Notes: a model not told the origin generated them from the sequence alone. Numbered from the stretch's first letter, positions 7,680 to 15,911 are shown. The stretch is 35,602 bases of DNA from Candidatus Nomurabacteria bacterium (GCA_031266275.1 JAISBI010000014.1:1-35602), one strand, 5' to 3'. Numbers and translations: made by a program.

Positions 7680-8595
7680 AGATTGGCTCGACCAAACCAC
7701 CGATACGTTGAGAGATGCTGGTATTGAGTCGGCACGGTTGGACGCTGAATTATTGCTCTGTGATAATTCGCTTTTGCCGTCAGTTTATAATGATGATATT
7801 CCCGAAAGTCGCGAAGAAATCATCACTAAGTTAGACGATGAATTATCAGAAAGCACTATCGATAGCCTATCCCGATATGTCAGCCGTCGCGCTATGCACG
7901 AGCCACTAGCTTATGTTAACCGCCACAAAGAATTTTATGGCCGCAGTTTTCATGTTGATTACGACGTATTAATTCCTCGTCCAGAAACTGAAACTCTGAT
8001 TGAAATTGCGAAAAATCTGGCGCCCAAAAAACTGCTCGACGTCGGCACTGGTTCGGGCTGCATCGCTGTCACACTTGATTGCGAACTGCCAGAGGCAGAA
8101 GTGACAGCTTGCGACACTTCACGCAAAGCTCTAATTATCGCCCTGAAAAACTCTTTTATAATCGAGGGATTCAACTACGGCAGACCAAACAGCTCCCTTG
8201 AAGACTTTAGCCATGCTCTATCATTGCAGAGAAACCATAAAAAACCAGCGAATTTTTGTGGCATCAATTTTGTACAATCAGATTTGTTAGACAATATTGA
8301 CGGCGGTTTTGATTTAATCGTAGCAAACTTGCCCTATATCGACGCCAAAGACCCCGATTGGAAAATGTCTGAAGAGCTAAAATTTGAACCGCGCAGGGCA
8401 CTTTTTGCCGGAACGCACGGCACGGCGCTGATGCGCAAATTAATTCGCCAAGCGCCGAAAAACTTGGAGCGAAACGGCCATCTGCTGTTCGAAATGGACA
8501 CCCGCCAGCTCGACATGGTGTCAAAATACGCTAGTCAGCACGATTTCAAAGAAATCGAGCGCCAGCCTTTTGCGTTACTCTTACAGAGAGTTTGA
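7669..8595 (+). CDS. prmC: Release factor glutamine methyltransferase, variant NLPY motif
   Basis: PrmC methylates the Gln of the release-factor GGQ motif with S-adenosylmethionine. Visible are the N-terminal helical domain, [10 protein letters not shown] (101-110), the AdoMet-binding [15 protein letters not shown] (122-136) and the active-site motif at 220-223, here NLPY instead of the usual NPPY. Between the acidic loop (ACDTS) and the FVQSDLLD strand there is an extra segment (about 163-198, [20 protein letters not shown]...) not found in typical members, making the protein 308 aa against about 280. The gene starts inside prfA (11-nt overlap). The assignment is firm because of the neighbour; the motif change is unusual. 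Confidence 0.9.
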   Translation: MKIKDWLDQTTDTLRDAGIESARLDAELLLCDNSLLPSVYNDDIPESREEIITKLDDELSESTIDSLSRYVSRRAMHEPLAYVNRHKEFYGRSFHVDYDVLIPRPETETLIEIAKNLAPKKLLDVGTGSGCIAVTLDCELPEAEVTACDTSRKALIIALKNSFIIEGFNYGRPNSSLEDFSHALSLQRNHKKPANFCGINFVQSDLLDNIDGGFDLIVANLPYIDAKDPDWKMSEELKFEPRRALFAGTHGTALMRKLIRQAPKNLERNGHLLFEMDTRQLDMVSKYASQHDFKEIERQPFALLLQRV

Positions 8596-8600
8596 CGTTT

Positions 8601-9122
8601 TTATATTAAATAATAAGCTCTTCGCTTGTCCGACTTGTCTGGGTCTACTTCCGTTCTATCCAATTTTCCGCCATTTTTTTCAATTATACGACGGCTGGCC
8701 GTATTATCTTCATAAGCCCAAATCAAAATCGGCTCGTTATTTCGCTTCTTTAGCTCTGCAATTAGCAGTTTCAACGCTTCAGTACCAATACCGCAACCAC
8801 GATTTTTTGGTGCAATACCTCCCAGCCCGATGCGGCCATCGCAATCATTTTTAATTTCTTTTGGAAAAATCAGAAATTTACCCATACCCACAATTTCATC
8901 TTTTTGTTCAACCCAATAAATAAACGGTTTGGGGAAGCCTTTTTTCGGGTAGCCAGTCTGCATCACTCTACTAAATAAATATCCTTTAAAGGCTTCTTTC
9001 GTAACGATATCTTTTCTGTGGGCACTAAAAAATCCATTTTCATTCTCTGGGATACTCAGCAAGTATCGCCGCTCCTTTTCCCCATCATTGATACTAAGTT
9101 TTCTGATGGTGATTTTGCTCAT
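8601..9122 (-). CDS. GNAT-family N-acetyltransferase
   Basis: A 173-aa protein with the GNAT fold pattern: an N-terminal strand MSKITIRKLSINDGE, then FIYWVEQKDEIVGMGKF, GRIGLGGIAPKNRGCGIGTEAL, in which RGCGIG is the acetyl-CoA-binding motif A, and IIEKNGGKLD (motif B). Substrate unknown. It is the last gene of the thrS operon; its ATG overlaps the miaA stop as ATGA. Only 5 nt separate its stop from that of the convergent prmC, with no clear terminator between them. Confidence 0.85.
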   Translation of the reverse strand: MSKITIRKLSINDGEKERRYLLSIPENENGFFSAHRKDIVTKEAFKGYLFSRVMQTGYPKKGFPKPFIYWVEQKDEIVGMGKFLIFPKEIKNDCDGRIGLGGIAPKNRGCGIGTEALKLLIAELKKRNNEPILIWAYEDNTASRRIIEKNGGKLDRTEVDPDKSDKRRAYYLI

Positions 9123-9847
9123 AGTTTAAGCTCCTTCCTTAAATAATTTTCGGCTTCTTCAAGCGGCAGCCACTTTATCTGGTCGTGACCGTGATGGCGG
9201 AACCAAGTGCGCTGTTTTTTGGCCAGTTGCCAGTCGACGATTTTCGCCCGCTCCAAAAGCTCGGCGCGGGAAATCTCGCCACGCAGGTATTTTTGCATCT
9301 CGCCATATGAATTTCGCTTCAGCTGCGGAGTGTCGGCGTCGTATTTTTTGACCAATTTTTTGACTTCCGCTTCGAGTCCAGCGTCGAGCATTTGCTGGAA
9401 GCGACTCGCAATTCTCTCTTGCAAAACCTCTTTTTCGACTTCAAGCCCGACGGCGATACAATTCGGAATTAAATCGTCGCGCCGATTTTCCTCATCGAAA
9501 TCATAATTAAATAAAACCGCATACAAATACAGTCCTGATCCGCCGACCAAAAACGGTACCCGCCCACGCCCGCGAATTTCGTCAATGAGGCGTAAAGCCG
9601 CTTTTTTAAATTGATAAACTGTATATTTTTCACCCAGTTCAACCAAATCCAACATGTGATGCGGCACTAATCTCTGCTCTTCCTTAGTCGGCTTGGCCGT
9701 GCCAATATCCATGCCTTTATAAATCGTCCGCGAATCTGCGCAAATGATTTCGCCGTCGAACTCGCGCGCTAATTTCAAGGCCAACGCCGTTTTACCAGAA
9801 GCCGTCGGCCCCATGATAGCTACGAGCGGTCGGTCGGCCCGTTTCAT
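9119..9847 (-). CDS. miaA: tRNA dimethylallyltransferase
   Basis: MiaA transfers a dimethylallyl group to A37 of tRNAs that read codons starting with U. Motifs: P-loop GPTASGKT at 13-20, ICADSRTIYKGMDIGTAKP (substrate and Mg binding), VPHHMLDL, VGGSGLYLYAVLF and KRTWFRHH near the end. The start at 9847 (MKRADRPLVAIMG) is chosen because its ATG overlaps the UGA of the preceding HAD gene. The longer frame up to 9937 would run deep into that gene and adds an unrelated Cys/Arg-rich stretch. At 242 aa it is shorter than the roughly 300 aa of typical MiaA. Confidence 0.93.
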   Translation of the reverse strand: MKRADRPLVAIMGPTASGKTALALKLAREFDGEIICADSRTIYKGMDIGTAKPTKEEQRLVPHHMLDLVELGEKYTVYQFKKAALRLIDEIRGRGRVPFLVGGSGLYLYAVLFNYDFDEENRRDDLIPNCIAVGLEVEKEVLQERIASRFQQMLDAGLEAEVKKLVKKYDADTPQLKRNSYGEMQKYLRGEISRAELLERAKIVDWQLAKKQRTWFRHHGHDQIKWLPLEEAENYLRKELKL

Positions 9848-10407
9848 TTTTCGAAACTTTCCCGCACGGCTTGCCAGCCGACAGCATGTCGACGCTTGTT
9901 TTTCGACAATCCATTCCACCAACGTGGCGCGAACCATATCGCGTCGACGCCGCGATTTTTGCTGGAGCGATAGTGAGTAATATTGTTATCGATGATTTTA
10001 GCCGCACCAATTTCGGCCGCCAATTCGCCTTTGTCTTTGACGTCAAAAAACATTTCGGAAAAAATATCCGGAAACTTTTGCTCCAACCAAAACTCCGTAT
10101 CCGACCGGAGATATAGTTTGCGGCTGGTAGCAATTTTGAAATCATAGTCGTCTTTGAGGTCTTCCAACACCGCGAGAGAATCTTCCTGCACCGGCAGATT
10201 TCTATAAAAACCAGCGTCCTGCAAGCTTGCCTCAAACATATAACGCGGACCTCTGCGCCAATTTGACGGATGACTGGCTGCGCGAAACAGCTTCACGGCG
10301 TGTGCCGCGATGTCGCGCAGATAAGCTGGCGTAGTTTTCGCTAGAGTGTCATCGATATCTACTAAGACGATGTCTTTTTTACCTTGCTCTAGTTTTCGAT
10401 TCATCAA
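9844..10407 (-). CDS. HAD-superfamily phosphatase, 5'(3')-nucleotidase-like
   Basis: A 187-aa protein. The first HAD motif is IVLVDIDDTLAKTTPAY, with the nucleophile in DIDDT. Motif II is FKIATSRK, where SR replaces the more common SN or TG. A motif IV region is AAKIIDNNITHY. This matches the small class related to 5'(3')-deoxyribonucleotidases; the substrate is a guess. The first ATG overlaps thrS by 29 nt; a second ATG 3 nt downstream is also possible. The stop forms ATGA with miaA, so this is part of the thrS-HAD-miaA-GNAT operon. Confidence 0.78.
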   Translation of the reverse strand: MMNRKLEQGKKDIVLVDIDDTLAKTTPAYLRDIAAHAVKLFRAASHPSNWRRGPRYMFEASLQDAGFYRNLPVQEDSLAVLEDLKDDYDFKIATSRKLYLRSDTEFWLEQKFPDIFSEMFFDVKDKGELAAEIGAAKIIDNNITHYRSSKNRGVDAIWFAPRWWNGLSKNKRRHAVGWQAVRESFEK

Positions 10408-12175
10408 TTATCTTCTCGAGCAATTTGCTAAGTGTTAATTCTTCCGGCCCGCCCAAATCGGCCCGCACCCGCAGCGGTAATTTTTGGCCCATCACCTCTT
10501 TTTCACCCAAAACAACCGCGTACGGCACTTTCATATTTTCGCAATTGCGGATTTTTTTGCCGACGCTTTCGTTGCTTTCGTCCAGTTCGACGCGGATGCC
10601 GGCGGCTTTGATTTGACTATAAATATCGCGGGCAAACTTGGTCAAGTTTTTATCATCATTTTTCACCAAAATCAGTCGCAACTGTTCCGGCGCACACCAA
10701 ACTGGGAACTTGCCAGCCGTATGCTCGATGAAAATGCTCAGGAAACGCTCGATAGAGCCCAAAGTGGCATAGTGAATCATGACCGGACAAACCGCCGCGC
10801 CGCTGTCATCAATATATTCGAGGCCAAAGCGTTCCGGCTGGACAAAGTCCAACTGCACAGTGGAAACTTGGAACTCGCGCCCCAGCGCGTCCAGCGCCAT
10901 GAAGTCAATTTTCGGACCATAAAAAGCCGCTTCGCCCTCCGCCTCGAAATAATCCAGCCCGTTACTATCGGCAACTTTGCGAATTTGCTTTTGGGATTTT
11001 TCCCACAATTTAGCGTCGCCGAGATACTGGTCGGAGTCGTCGCGATAAGACAGTCGCGCCCGCAGCTTCATACCGATATTTTCGTACAATTCTTGTGTGA
11101 TGGCGACAATTTGCTTAAATTCCTGTTCAATTTGGTCGTGTCGGCAAAAAACGTGCGAATCGTCTTGGGTCAACGACCGCACGCGGCTCAACCCGCCCAG
11201 CTCGCCGGTTTTTTCGTCGCGATAATCCGTCGTAACTTCCATATAGCGAATCGGCAGCTCGCGATAAGTGCGCGGTTTGGATGCGAAAATCTGCGTATGG
11301 TGCGGACAATTCATCGGCTTCATCATGAAGCTATCGTGGCTAACCTGTCCCTCCACCATAAACCCCTCACCGAACTTGGCGTAGTGGCCGGACTTTTTAT
11401 AAAGGTCAATTTTGGTGATATGCGGCGTCCAAACCAGCTGAAAACCGGCTTTTTGACGCAATTCCACCGAATATTTCGCAAATTCGTCGCGCAAAACCGT
11501 ACCGCGCGGCGTAAACATCGGCAAACCGGCCCCGACCAAATCGGAAAAAGTGAACAAATCCAGTTCCTTGCCCAGTCGACGATGGTCGCGCTTTTTCGCC
11601 TCTTCCATCCGCACCAAATATTCGTTCAACTCCTCTTTCGTCGTAAAAGCCGCCCCATAAATCCGCTGCATCATCGGATTTTTCTCATCACCGCGCCAAT
11701 AAGCTCCCGAAATTCGAATTAACTTGAACGCGCCGACCGCGCCGGTATTCGCCACATGCGGCCCGCGACACAAATCGACGAAATCATCAATCGTATAAAA
11801 CGAAACTTCATCGACGCCATTTTCGGCAATATCGTCACCCGCCACCGCCGTCGTGCCTCTATTTTTCAAATCATTCAGCAATTCCGTTTTGTAGCTCTGC
11901 CCTGCTTTTTTCGCCCATTTAACCGCATCGTCAATCGGCATCTCACTGCGCACAATTTCGATTTTTTGGCCAATAATCCGGCGCATTTCTTTATCAATTT
12001 TCTTCAAATCAGCATCCGTAATCTTGGTCTCGCCGAAATCGATGTCATAATAAAATCCATTCTCCACGCTCGGCCCGACGCCAAATTTCACATTTTCATA
12101 CAGATGCGAAACCGCCGCCGCCATAATATGCGCCAAACTGTGACGCATCGCAAAAACTTTGTCCTCATTTTTCAT
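10379..12175 (-). CDS. thrS: Threonyl-tRNA synthetase without TGS domain
   Basis: The enzyme charges tRNA-Thr. Editing-domain motifs HSLAH (12-16) and CRGPH are present, as are class II core elements (MMKPMNCPHHTQIF, YRELPIRYMEVTTDYRDEKTG, GPKIDFMALDALGREFQVST) and the C-terminal anticodon domain ending in LLEKIIDES. The N-terminal TGS (N1) domain is missing: the protein begins directly at the editing domain. I choose ATG 12175 (MKNEDKVFAM, 598 aa) over the ATG at 12184, because the latter overlaps the -10 box (TAGAATG) and would not be transcribed. First gene of a four-gene operon. Confidence 0.95.
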   Translation of the reverse strand: MKNEDKVFAMRHSLAHIMAAAVSHLYENVKFGVGPSVENGFYYDIDFGETKITDADLKKIDKEMRRIIGQKIEIVRSEMPIDDAVKWAKKAGQSYKTELLNDLKNRGTTAVAGDDIAENGVDEVSFYTIDDFVDLCRGPHVANTGAVGAFKLIRISGAYWRGDEKNPMMQRIYGAAFTTKEELNEYLVRMEEAKKRDHRRLGKELDLFTFSDLVGAGLPMFTPRGTVLRDEFAKYSVELRQKAGFQLVWTPHITKIDLYKKSGHYAKFGEGFMVEGQVSHDSFMMKPMNCPHHTQIFASKPRTYRELPIRYMEVTTDYRDEKTGELGGLSRVRSLTQDDSHVFCRHDQIEQEFKQIVAITQELYENIGMKLRARLSYRDDSDQYLGDAKLWEKSQKQIRKVADSNGLDYFEAEGEAAFYGPKIDFMALDALGREFQVSTVQLDFVQPERFGLEYIDDSGAAVCPVMIHYATLGSIERFLSIFIEHTAGKFPVWCAPEQLRLILVKNDDKNLTKFARDIYSQIKAAGIRVELDESNESVGKKIRNCENMKVPYAVVLGEKEVMGQKLPLRVRADLGGPEELTLSKLLEKIIDESKTRAR

Positions 12176-12182
12176 AGTTTCC

Positions 12183-12191
12183 ATTCTAGCA
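12183..12191 (-). promoter_or_regulatory. Extended -10 of the thrS operon (leaderless)
   Basis: TGCTAGAAT on the minus strand, with ATG 12175 after 7 nt. I see no convincing -35 box. Confidence 0.65.
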
Positions 12192-12215
12192 CATTTTGTA
12201 GTACAATGATAGCAT

Positions 12216-12292
12216 GAGTCGGTAGCTCAGTTGGCTAGAGCGCGTCCTTGACGTGGACGAGGTCCGGGGTTCGAGCCCCTGTCGACTCACCA
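12216..12292 (+). tRNA. tRNA-Val (anticodon GAC), CCA encoded
   Basis: A full cloverleaf can be drawn. The acceptor stem is GAGTCGG / TCGACTC (one G-T pair), the D arm GCTC...GAGC, the anticodon arm CGTCC-TTGACGT-GGACG with anticodon GAC, a 5-nt variable loop AGGTC, and the T arm CGGGG-TTCGAGC-CCCTG. The 3' CCA is in the DNA (12290-12292). A TACAAT box 8 nt upstream (12202-12207) may be its -10; it lies between this gene and the divergent thrS. Confidence 0.95.
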
Positions 12293-12331
12293 GAAACATT
12301 ATTAGCAGTCATAGTAAAAGGAGGGACAAAT

Positions 12332-13120
12332 ATGAAAACCAAACCACCTACCACCGCGCGCCGAGAGAGAGAGAGAGAGAGAGAGAGAGCAGGTTTTGCT
12401 TCTCGTTTTCATTTAGGTAAACGAGTTGGTAAGTTAATTAATCATAAAGCTTGGTTCATTATAACGGCACTACTGGTTGGTGCTTCTTTTATAGTCGGTA
12501 TTAGTATTGGTAATAGCGCTAATAGCGCTAGTCCTAGTGGGACTAGTATGCCTATTAAGAAGGGTGGCACTGGTGCAACAAACGAACAAAATGCAATGCA
12601 AAACTTATTACCAGATTTTGCTAGTAATACTGGCAAGGTTTTGGGTTCGACTGGCACAGAAATTGGTTGAGTTGACCAAAACAACCCAGACATCCAAAGT
12701 TCAAATGATGTGGGTAAAGTCAAAGTCGACGACACCGACAAGACGATGACCACCAATGGTGAAATCGGCACAAACGGCTCAAGCAAGGTTTCGATAAATC
12801 GTCCTGATTTGTGGACGGCGAATGTTGAGTATGACTTTGGCAATGGTTTGTATGGGCAAAGATTTACAGGAACTATAACAGTTACAAAAACAAATTTGGC
12901 AGCAGTAAATCTTAATCTATCGGCATCGAAAATGATTAGTTCAGGCGGAGAATGGTTTGACGGCGTAAATTATCTATCCACTGATTATACAGACTTATCT
13001 TCAGGTATAGGCTGTGGATTTGTTAGAACGACAAGTGGTTATATTACCTTTTATTCCAGACTCAGGGATAACGACAGAGACAACGCTCCGTATGATATTT
13101 GGGTTATATATAAAAAATAA
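12332..13120 (+). pseudogene. Membrane-anchored tail-fibre-like protein, interrupted by one UGA
   Basis: A single frame of 263 codons, with a strong AAGGAGG site before ATG 12332, is broken only by TGA at 12668-12670. The first half has MKTKPPTTARRERERE from a (GA)13 repeat, a membrane helix (about 38-58, AWFIITALLVGASFIVGISI) and the motif PIKKGGTGATNEQNAMQNLL, which is typical of phage tail fibres. The stop falls in GTEIG-stop-VDQNNPD, exactly where tail-fibre-like proteins often have GWV, so a Trp TGG has probably changed to TGA. The second half (KVKVDDTDKTM ... YDIWVIYKK) keeps its frame and a natural end. It may be a recent pseudogene, a site of read-through, or a sequence error. It follows tRNA-Val without a terminator. 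Confidence 0.7.
12363..12389 (+). repeat. Dinucleotide repeat (GA)13G in a coding region
   Basis: 27 nt of perfect GA repeat, 10 codons after the ATG, translated as alternating Arg-Glu. The gain or loss of one unit would shift the frame. In the present state the tract is in frame with the membrane helix. Confidence 0.92.
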
Positions 13121-13195
13121 GTCTGTCGTTGATATTTTTGAGGGAAAGCAGTACGGTTATATCACACCTTATATAAATACAAGTTTAGAGCTATT

Positions 13196-14071
13196 TCACT
13201 CCCTCAACCGCCAATAAACAATCGTCTTAAATTCAAAAGCCCGCTCAAACTCGGTCGATAAATCGTCGGCAGCGGTTTGGATGGCAGCGACGGTGTATTT
13301 TTGATTCGGCGACAATTCTACAACGATAATTTTATCGCTAGGGCCGAAATCGTTGGTGACGATTGATTTTATATCGTTAAATTGGTCAAAACCGCTGGTG
13401 ATTTCCTCAATGCGCCGTCTGATATCGGTGTCGAGCGAATTGCCGAGCAATAAGCCAACATTTTCCTTGGCCGAAATAAAACCGTTGTAAATTATCAAGC
13501 CGGACACCAACAGGCCTATGATGGCGTCCACCGGCAGAGTGGTAATTTGCGATATGCCCAACGTAATTAGGGTCAACAACGTGATTACGGCGTCGAATAG
13601 GCAGTCCAATATGGTGGCTTTGATGGTGGCCGAGCGGACGGTTTTGTTCAATTTGTAAGAGTAGAGCGCCAGACCAAGTTTAGCAAAAATTGCCAAAATC
13701 GGCACTAAAATGATGAAAAAGTTTTCAATAATTATCGGTTCGGGCGTGATTAGCCGCTCAATAGAGGTTTTGATTAACAAAACGCCAGCCAGCAAAATCA
13801 CAACAGCAACGGCCAAACCGCTCAGATATTCCATACGGCCATAGCCGTTTGGGTGTTTTTTGTCTTTGGGTTTGGCGGAAAGCTGGAAACCGACGATGGT
13901 CAAAATCGCCGAAATCGTATCTGTCAAGTTGTTGATTGCGTCGGCCTGAATCGATACGCTGTTGCTCAAAATTCCGACGACGTATTTAAATCCAAACAAT
14001 ATCAAATTGCTAATCAGAATAACCACACCGCTTTTCCGGCCGAGCTTCTGCCGATTTTCTTTTGCTGTCAT
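13196..14071 (-). CDS. Cation diffusion facilitator transporter, Mn-type metal site
   Basis: A 291-aa CDF exporter with six predicted membrane helices and a C-terminal cytoplasmic domain (about 205-291). The helix II site is NNLTD (N47/D51, with D44 before it) and the helix V site is DCLFD (D156/D160). Zinc CDFs have HxxxD pairs; N/DxxxD with DxxxD is characteristic of manganese exporters such as MntE. I infer Mn(II) efflux. It is the second gene of an operon: the upstream MarR gene ends 6 nt before its ATG. Confidence 0.88.
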   Translation of the reverse strand: MTAKENRQKLGRKSGVVILISNLILFGFKYVVGILSNSVSIQADAINNLTDTISAILTIVGFQLSAKPKDKKHPNGYGRMEYLSGLAVAVVILLAGVLLIKTSIERLITPEPIIIENFFIILVPILAIFAKLGLALYSYKLNKTVRSATIKATILDCLFDAVITLLTLITLGISQITTLPVDAIIGLLVSGLIIYNGFISAKENVGLLLGNSLDTDIRRRIEEITSGFDQFNDIKSIVTNDFGPSDKIIVVELSPNQKYTVAAIQTAADDLSTEFERAFEFKTIVYWRLRE

Positions 14072-14077
14072 TGGGAT

Positions 14078-14557
14078 TTATCTTTCTTTCTTGTTGTCAT
14101 TTTTGTCGTCGTAAAAGTCGTTAAGGCCAAAATGACTGCCCCGAAAATGAAACCGTGAACGGCGGTCATCGTCGATATTGGTGTGCATTTTTTCCAAAAT
14201 TATCGCCAGTTGCTCTTTTTCGTCCTCCGTTAGCGAACCGAACATACGTTTTTCAAATTTGTCGTGGAACTTCTTATGGCCCTTGGCTAGTCTTTCGCCA
14301 TTTTTGGTCAGCGAAATGATATTGCTGCGTTTGTCGTCGGAACTGTTATCTCGTTTTATCAATCGGCGACGTTCTAGTTTTGACAAAGTTTCCGACAGCG
14401 ACGGCGCTTTGATATCGGCAATCTCCATCAGTTCACTTTGGGTCAGCGCGCCCTTTTCTAACAGCGTAGTCAAAATTTTCTCTTGCCCGAAAAGATGGTT
14501 CGAGTGACGATTTATGTGATGCATGTGATGAAAAAACATATTGCGAAAATTATTCAT
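14078..14557 (-). CDS. MarR-family regulator with His-rich N-terminus
   Basis: A 159-aa protein. The winged-helix region is TTLLEKGALTQSELMEIADIKAPSLSETLSKLERRRLIKR, with the wing DNSSDDKRSNIISLTKNG and C-terminal dimerisation helices. The first 25 residues hold six histidines (H10, 11, 13, 14, 18, 21; FFHHMHHINRHSNH), unusual for MarR proteins. Together with the CDF exporter behind it, this suggests a metal-responsive repressor, like the Zn sensors AdcR/ZitR of this family, but the metal is not known. The ATG has AAAGGAAACC upstream. A perfect palindrome at the promoter is its likely operator. Confidence 0.88.
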   Translation of the reverse strand: MNNFRNMFFHHMHHINRHSNHLFGQEKILTTLLEKGALTQSELMEIADIKAPSLSETLSKLERRRLIKRDNSSDDKRSNIISLTKNGERLAKGHKKFHDKFEKRMFGSLTEDEKEQLAIILEKMHTNIDDDRRSRFHFRGSHFGLNDFYDDKNDNKKER

Positions 14558-14581
14558 GGTTTCCTTTCTGATTAAAATTAG

Positions 14582-14608
14582 TTAGGTAGCTAATTATTAG
14601 CTACCTAA
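14582..14608. promoter_or_regulatory. Perfect 27-nt palindromic operator of the MarR-CDF operon
   Basis: TTAGGTAGCTAAT-T-ATTAGCTACCTAA: two perfect 13-nt arms around one base, directly downstream of the -10 box. Binding here would block transcription initiation. MarR dimers bind palindromes of this kind. Confidence 0.85.
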
Positions 14609-14637
14609 ATTATATTTCAAACAAATTAAAAAGTCAA
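14609..14637 (-). promoter_or_regulatory. Promoter of the MarR-CDF operon
   Basis: TTGACT, 17 nt, TATAAT on the minus strand. The start site falls inside the adjacent palindrome. Confidence 0.85.
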
Positions 14638-14664
14638 CGGTAGACTTTAATTCTCTTCTCCGTC

Positions 14665-14693
14665 TGGACTATTTAACACCGTTGTGCTATTAT
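14665..14693 (+). promoter_or_regulatory. Leaderless promoter of the PLD-like gene
   Basis: TGGACT, 17 nt, TATTAT with a TGC extended -10. The ATG at 14701 follows after 7 nt. The earlier in-frame ATG at 14692 overlaps the -10 itself. Confidence 0.65.
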
Positions 14694-14700
14694 GTCAAGT

Positions 14701-15909
14701 ATGGAGTTCCGAATTGAAACATATGAAGAAAATCTGTTGCGATTGACGAGAGAGTTGCAAAAAAATCAGCTGCGAGAGCTGTTGTTCAGCAGTATGATGC
14801 TTTTTGCGCGGCGCGGTTCGGTAATTTTTGGCTTTTTGTCGGCCGTGCTTGACGCGCATAATGAGCACAAGCCGGGCGACAGCTTTCAAGTGGTGCATGA
14901 CGAAAATTATACCAAAGGCATGACCGTGTTGCCGGACGGCCATTATACTTTTCGGCATAGCATTTGGGACCCGAAACTGTGGCATCATAAAATTGAGCCG
15001 CGCAAAATTGAGCGGCTGACGACTTCGCGCTTCGCGCCGATTTTGATTGACCTGCCGCCGCGCTTTTTCAAAATCAAAGCAGCTTGCGGGCCATTGCGCA
15101 AATTATTGTCACTGCACCTTTTGCAGCCGTTCTCTGCTTCGCATATCAAAGCCGGCGTGACGCGGCGCAAAAACGGCAAAATCTCGTCTATTATCTCGAC
15201 TGGCGAGCTGTCCAGCAGCTTGAGTCAAAACAATTTGACTCTGACCATCGACAACAATGAAAAATCATATCACTTCATAAAAAAAGTGCTCGATCCGCGC
15301 ACCAAACTCGACGGTCGTGGCTGGGACTCAATTGACATCGCGCCGAAGATTTCCATCGTGACAGATTATGGCAATTATGGCCGACCGTTGCAGCCACCAA
15401 AAATTCACGAACTGGCCGAGAATGCCATCGACCCCGCAGGCAGCGTCAGCCCGACTAAAGTTTTGTTCATTTCACAATACGTGCCTATCGGCCGAATGCT
15501 GCGCAGCTTGAACAACGCCGTCAGACCGAAATGCGACGGCGGTCACGGCGCGCGCGTCACGGTGACATTGGAGCCGAAAAAGGATTATCGCCGAGCAGAA
15601 ATCGGCTTCCGCATGCTGTTTTGGCAGTTTAAGCGCCATGTGCATCATGATATAAAGACACCTGAACTGTCGAAGCCGTCTCATATCAAGTGCCTGATTA
15701 TAAAATACAGCAACGGCACTATGTCGATGATGTTTGGCTCGGACAATTTCGACTCGACGGCCGATCATTTCTACCGTAACACCGAACTTTCACTGTTCAT
15801 CGACCACGTACGGCCAAAAGATGACGGCTGGAAAATTATAAATGAAACATTGAACAAATTAGTCGCCATCAAAGAAATCACTCCAGCCGAGCGGGCTGAG
15901 TTTGAATAA
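14701..15909 (+). CDS. Phospholipase D-like domain protein, degenerate HKD
   Basis: A 402-aa protein. Its C-terminal part has SHIKCLIIKYSNGTMSMMFGSDNFD, which matches the second half of the PLD active site (HxK, then GSxNF), followed by NTELSLFIDH. The Asp expected after HxK(x)4 is Lys here, and I cannot find a clear first HKD motif. The N-terminal half does contain the expected alternating strands (DSFQVVHDENYTKGM, PTKVLFISQYVPIGRML). Such proteins include cardiolipin synthases and nucleases; with a degraded motif this one may be inactive or have a different role. The start at 14701 is chosen from the promoter position. Confidence 0.7.
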   Translation: MEFRIETYEENLLRLTRELQKNQLRELLFSSMMLFARRGSVIFGFLSAVLDAHNEHKPGDSFQVVHDENYTKGMTVLPDGHYTFRHSIWDPKLWHHKIEPRKIERLTTSRFAPILIDLPPRFFKIKAACGPLRKLLSLHLLQPFSASHIKAGVTRRKNGKISSIISTGELSSSLSQNNLTLTIDNNEKSYHFIKKVLDPRTKLDGRGWDSIDIAPKISIVTDYGNYGRPLQPPKIHELAENAIDPAGSVSPTKVLFISQYVPIGRMLRSLNNAVRPKCDGGHGARVTVTLEPKKDYRRAEIGFRMLFWQFKRHVHHDIKTPELSKPSHIKCLIIKYSNGTMSMMFGSDNFDSTADHFYRNTELSLFIDHVRPKDDGWKIINETLNKLVAIKEITPAERAEFE

Positions 15910-15911
15910 AA

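Noticed and set aside
9848-9937. N-terminal extension of miaA to 9937
   Set aside because: It would overlap the HAD gene by 94 nt and adds residues not like MiaA; the ATGA overlap at 9844-9847 fits better.
10484-11722. 412-aa plus-strand open frame
   Set aside because: It lies wholly inside thrS on the other strand; the frame is open only because of the codon usage there.
12668-12670. UGA recoded as Gly or Trp in this genome
   Set aside because: rpsB, miaA, prmC, pyrG and the HAD gene all end naturally at UGA, and conserved Trp and Gly positions use ordinary codons. Only one gene has an internal UGA.
12216-13120. Integrated element using tRNA-Val as attachment site
   Set aside because: The tail-fibre-like gene follows the tRNA, but there is no integrase and no repeated tRNA 3' end in the window.
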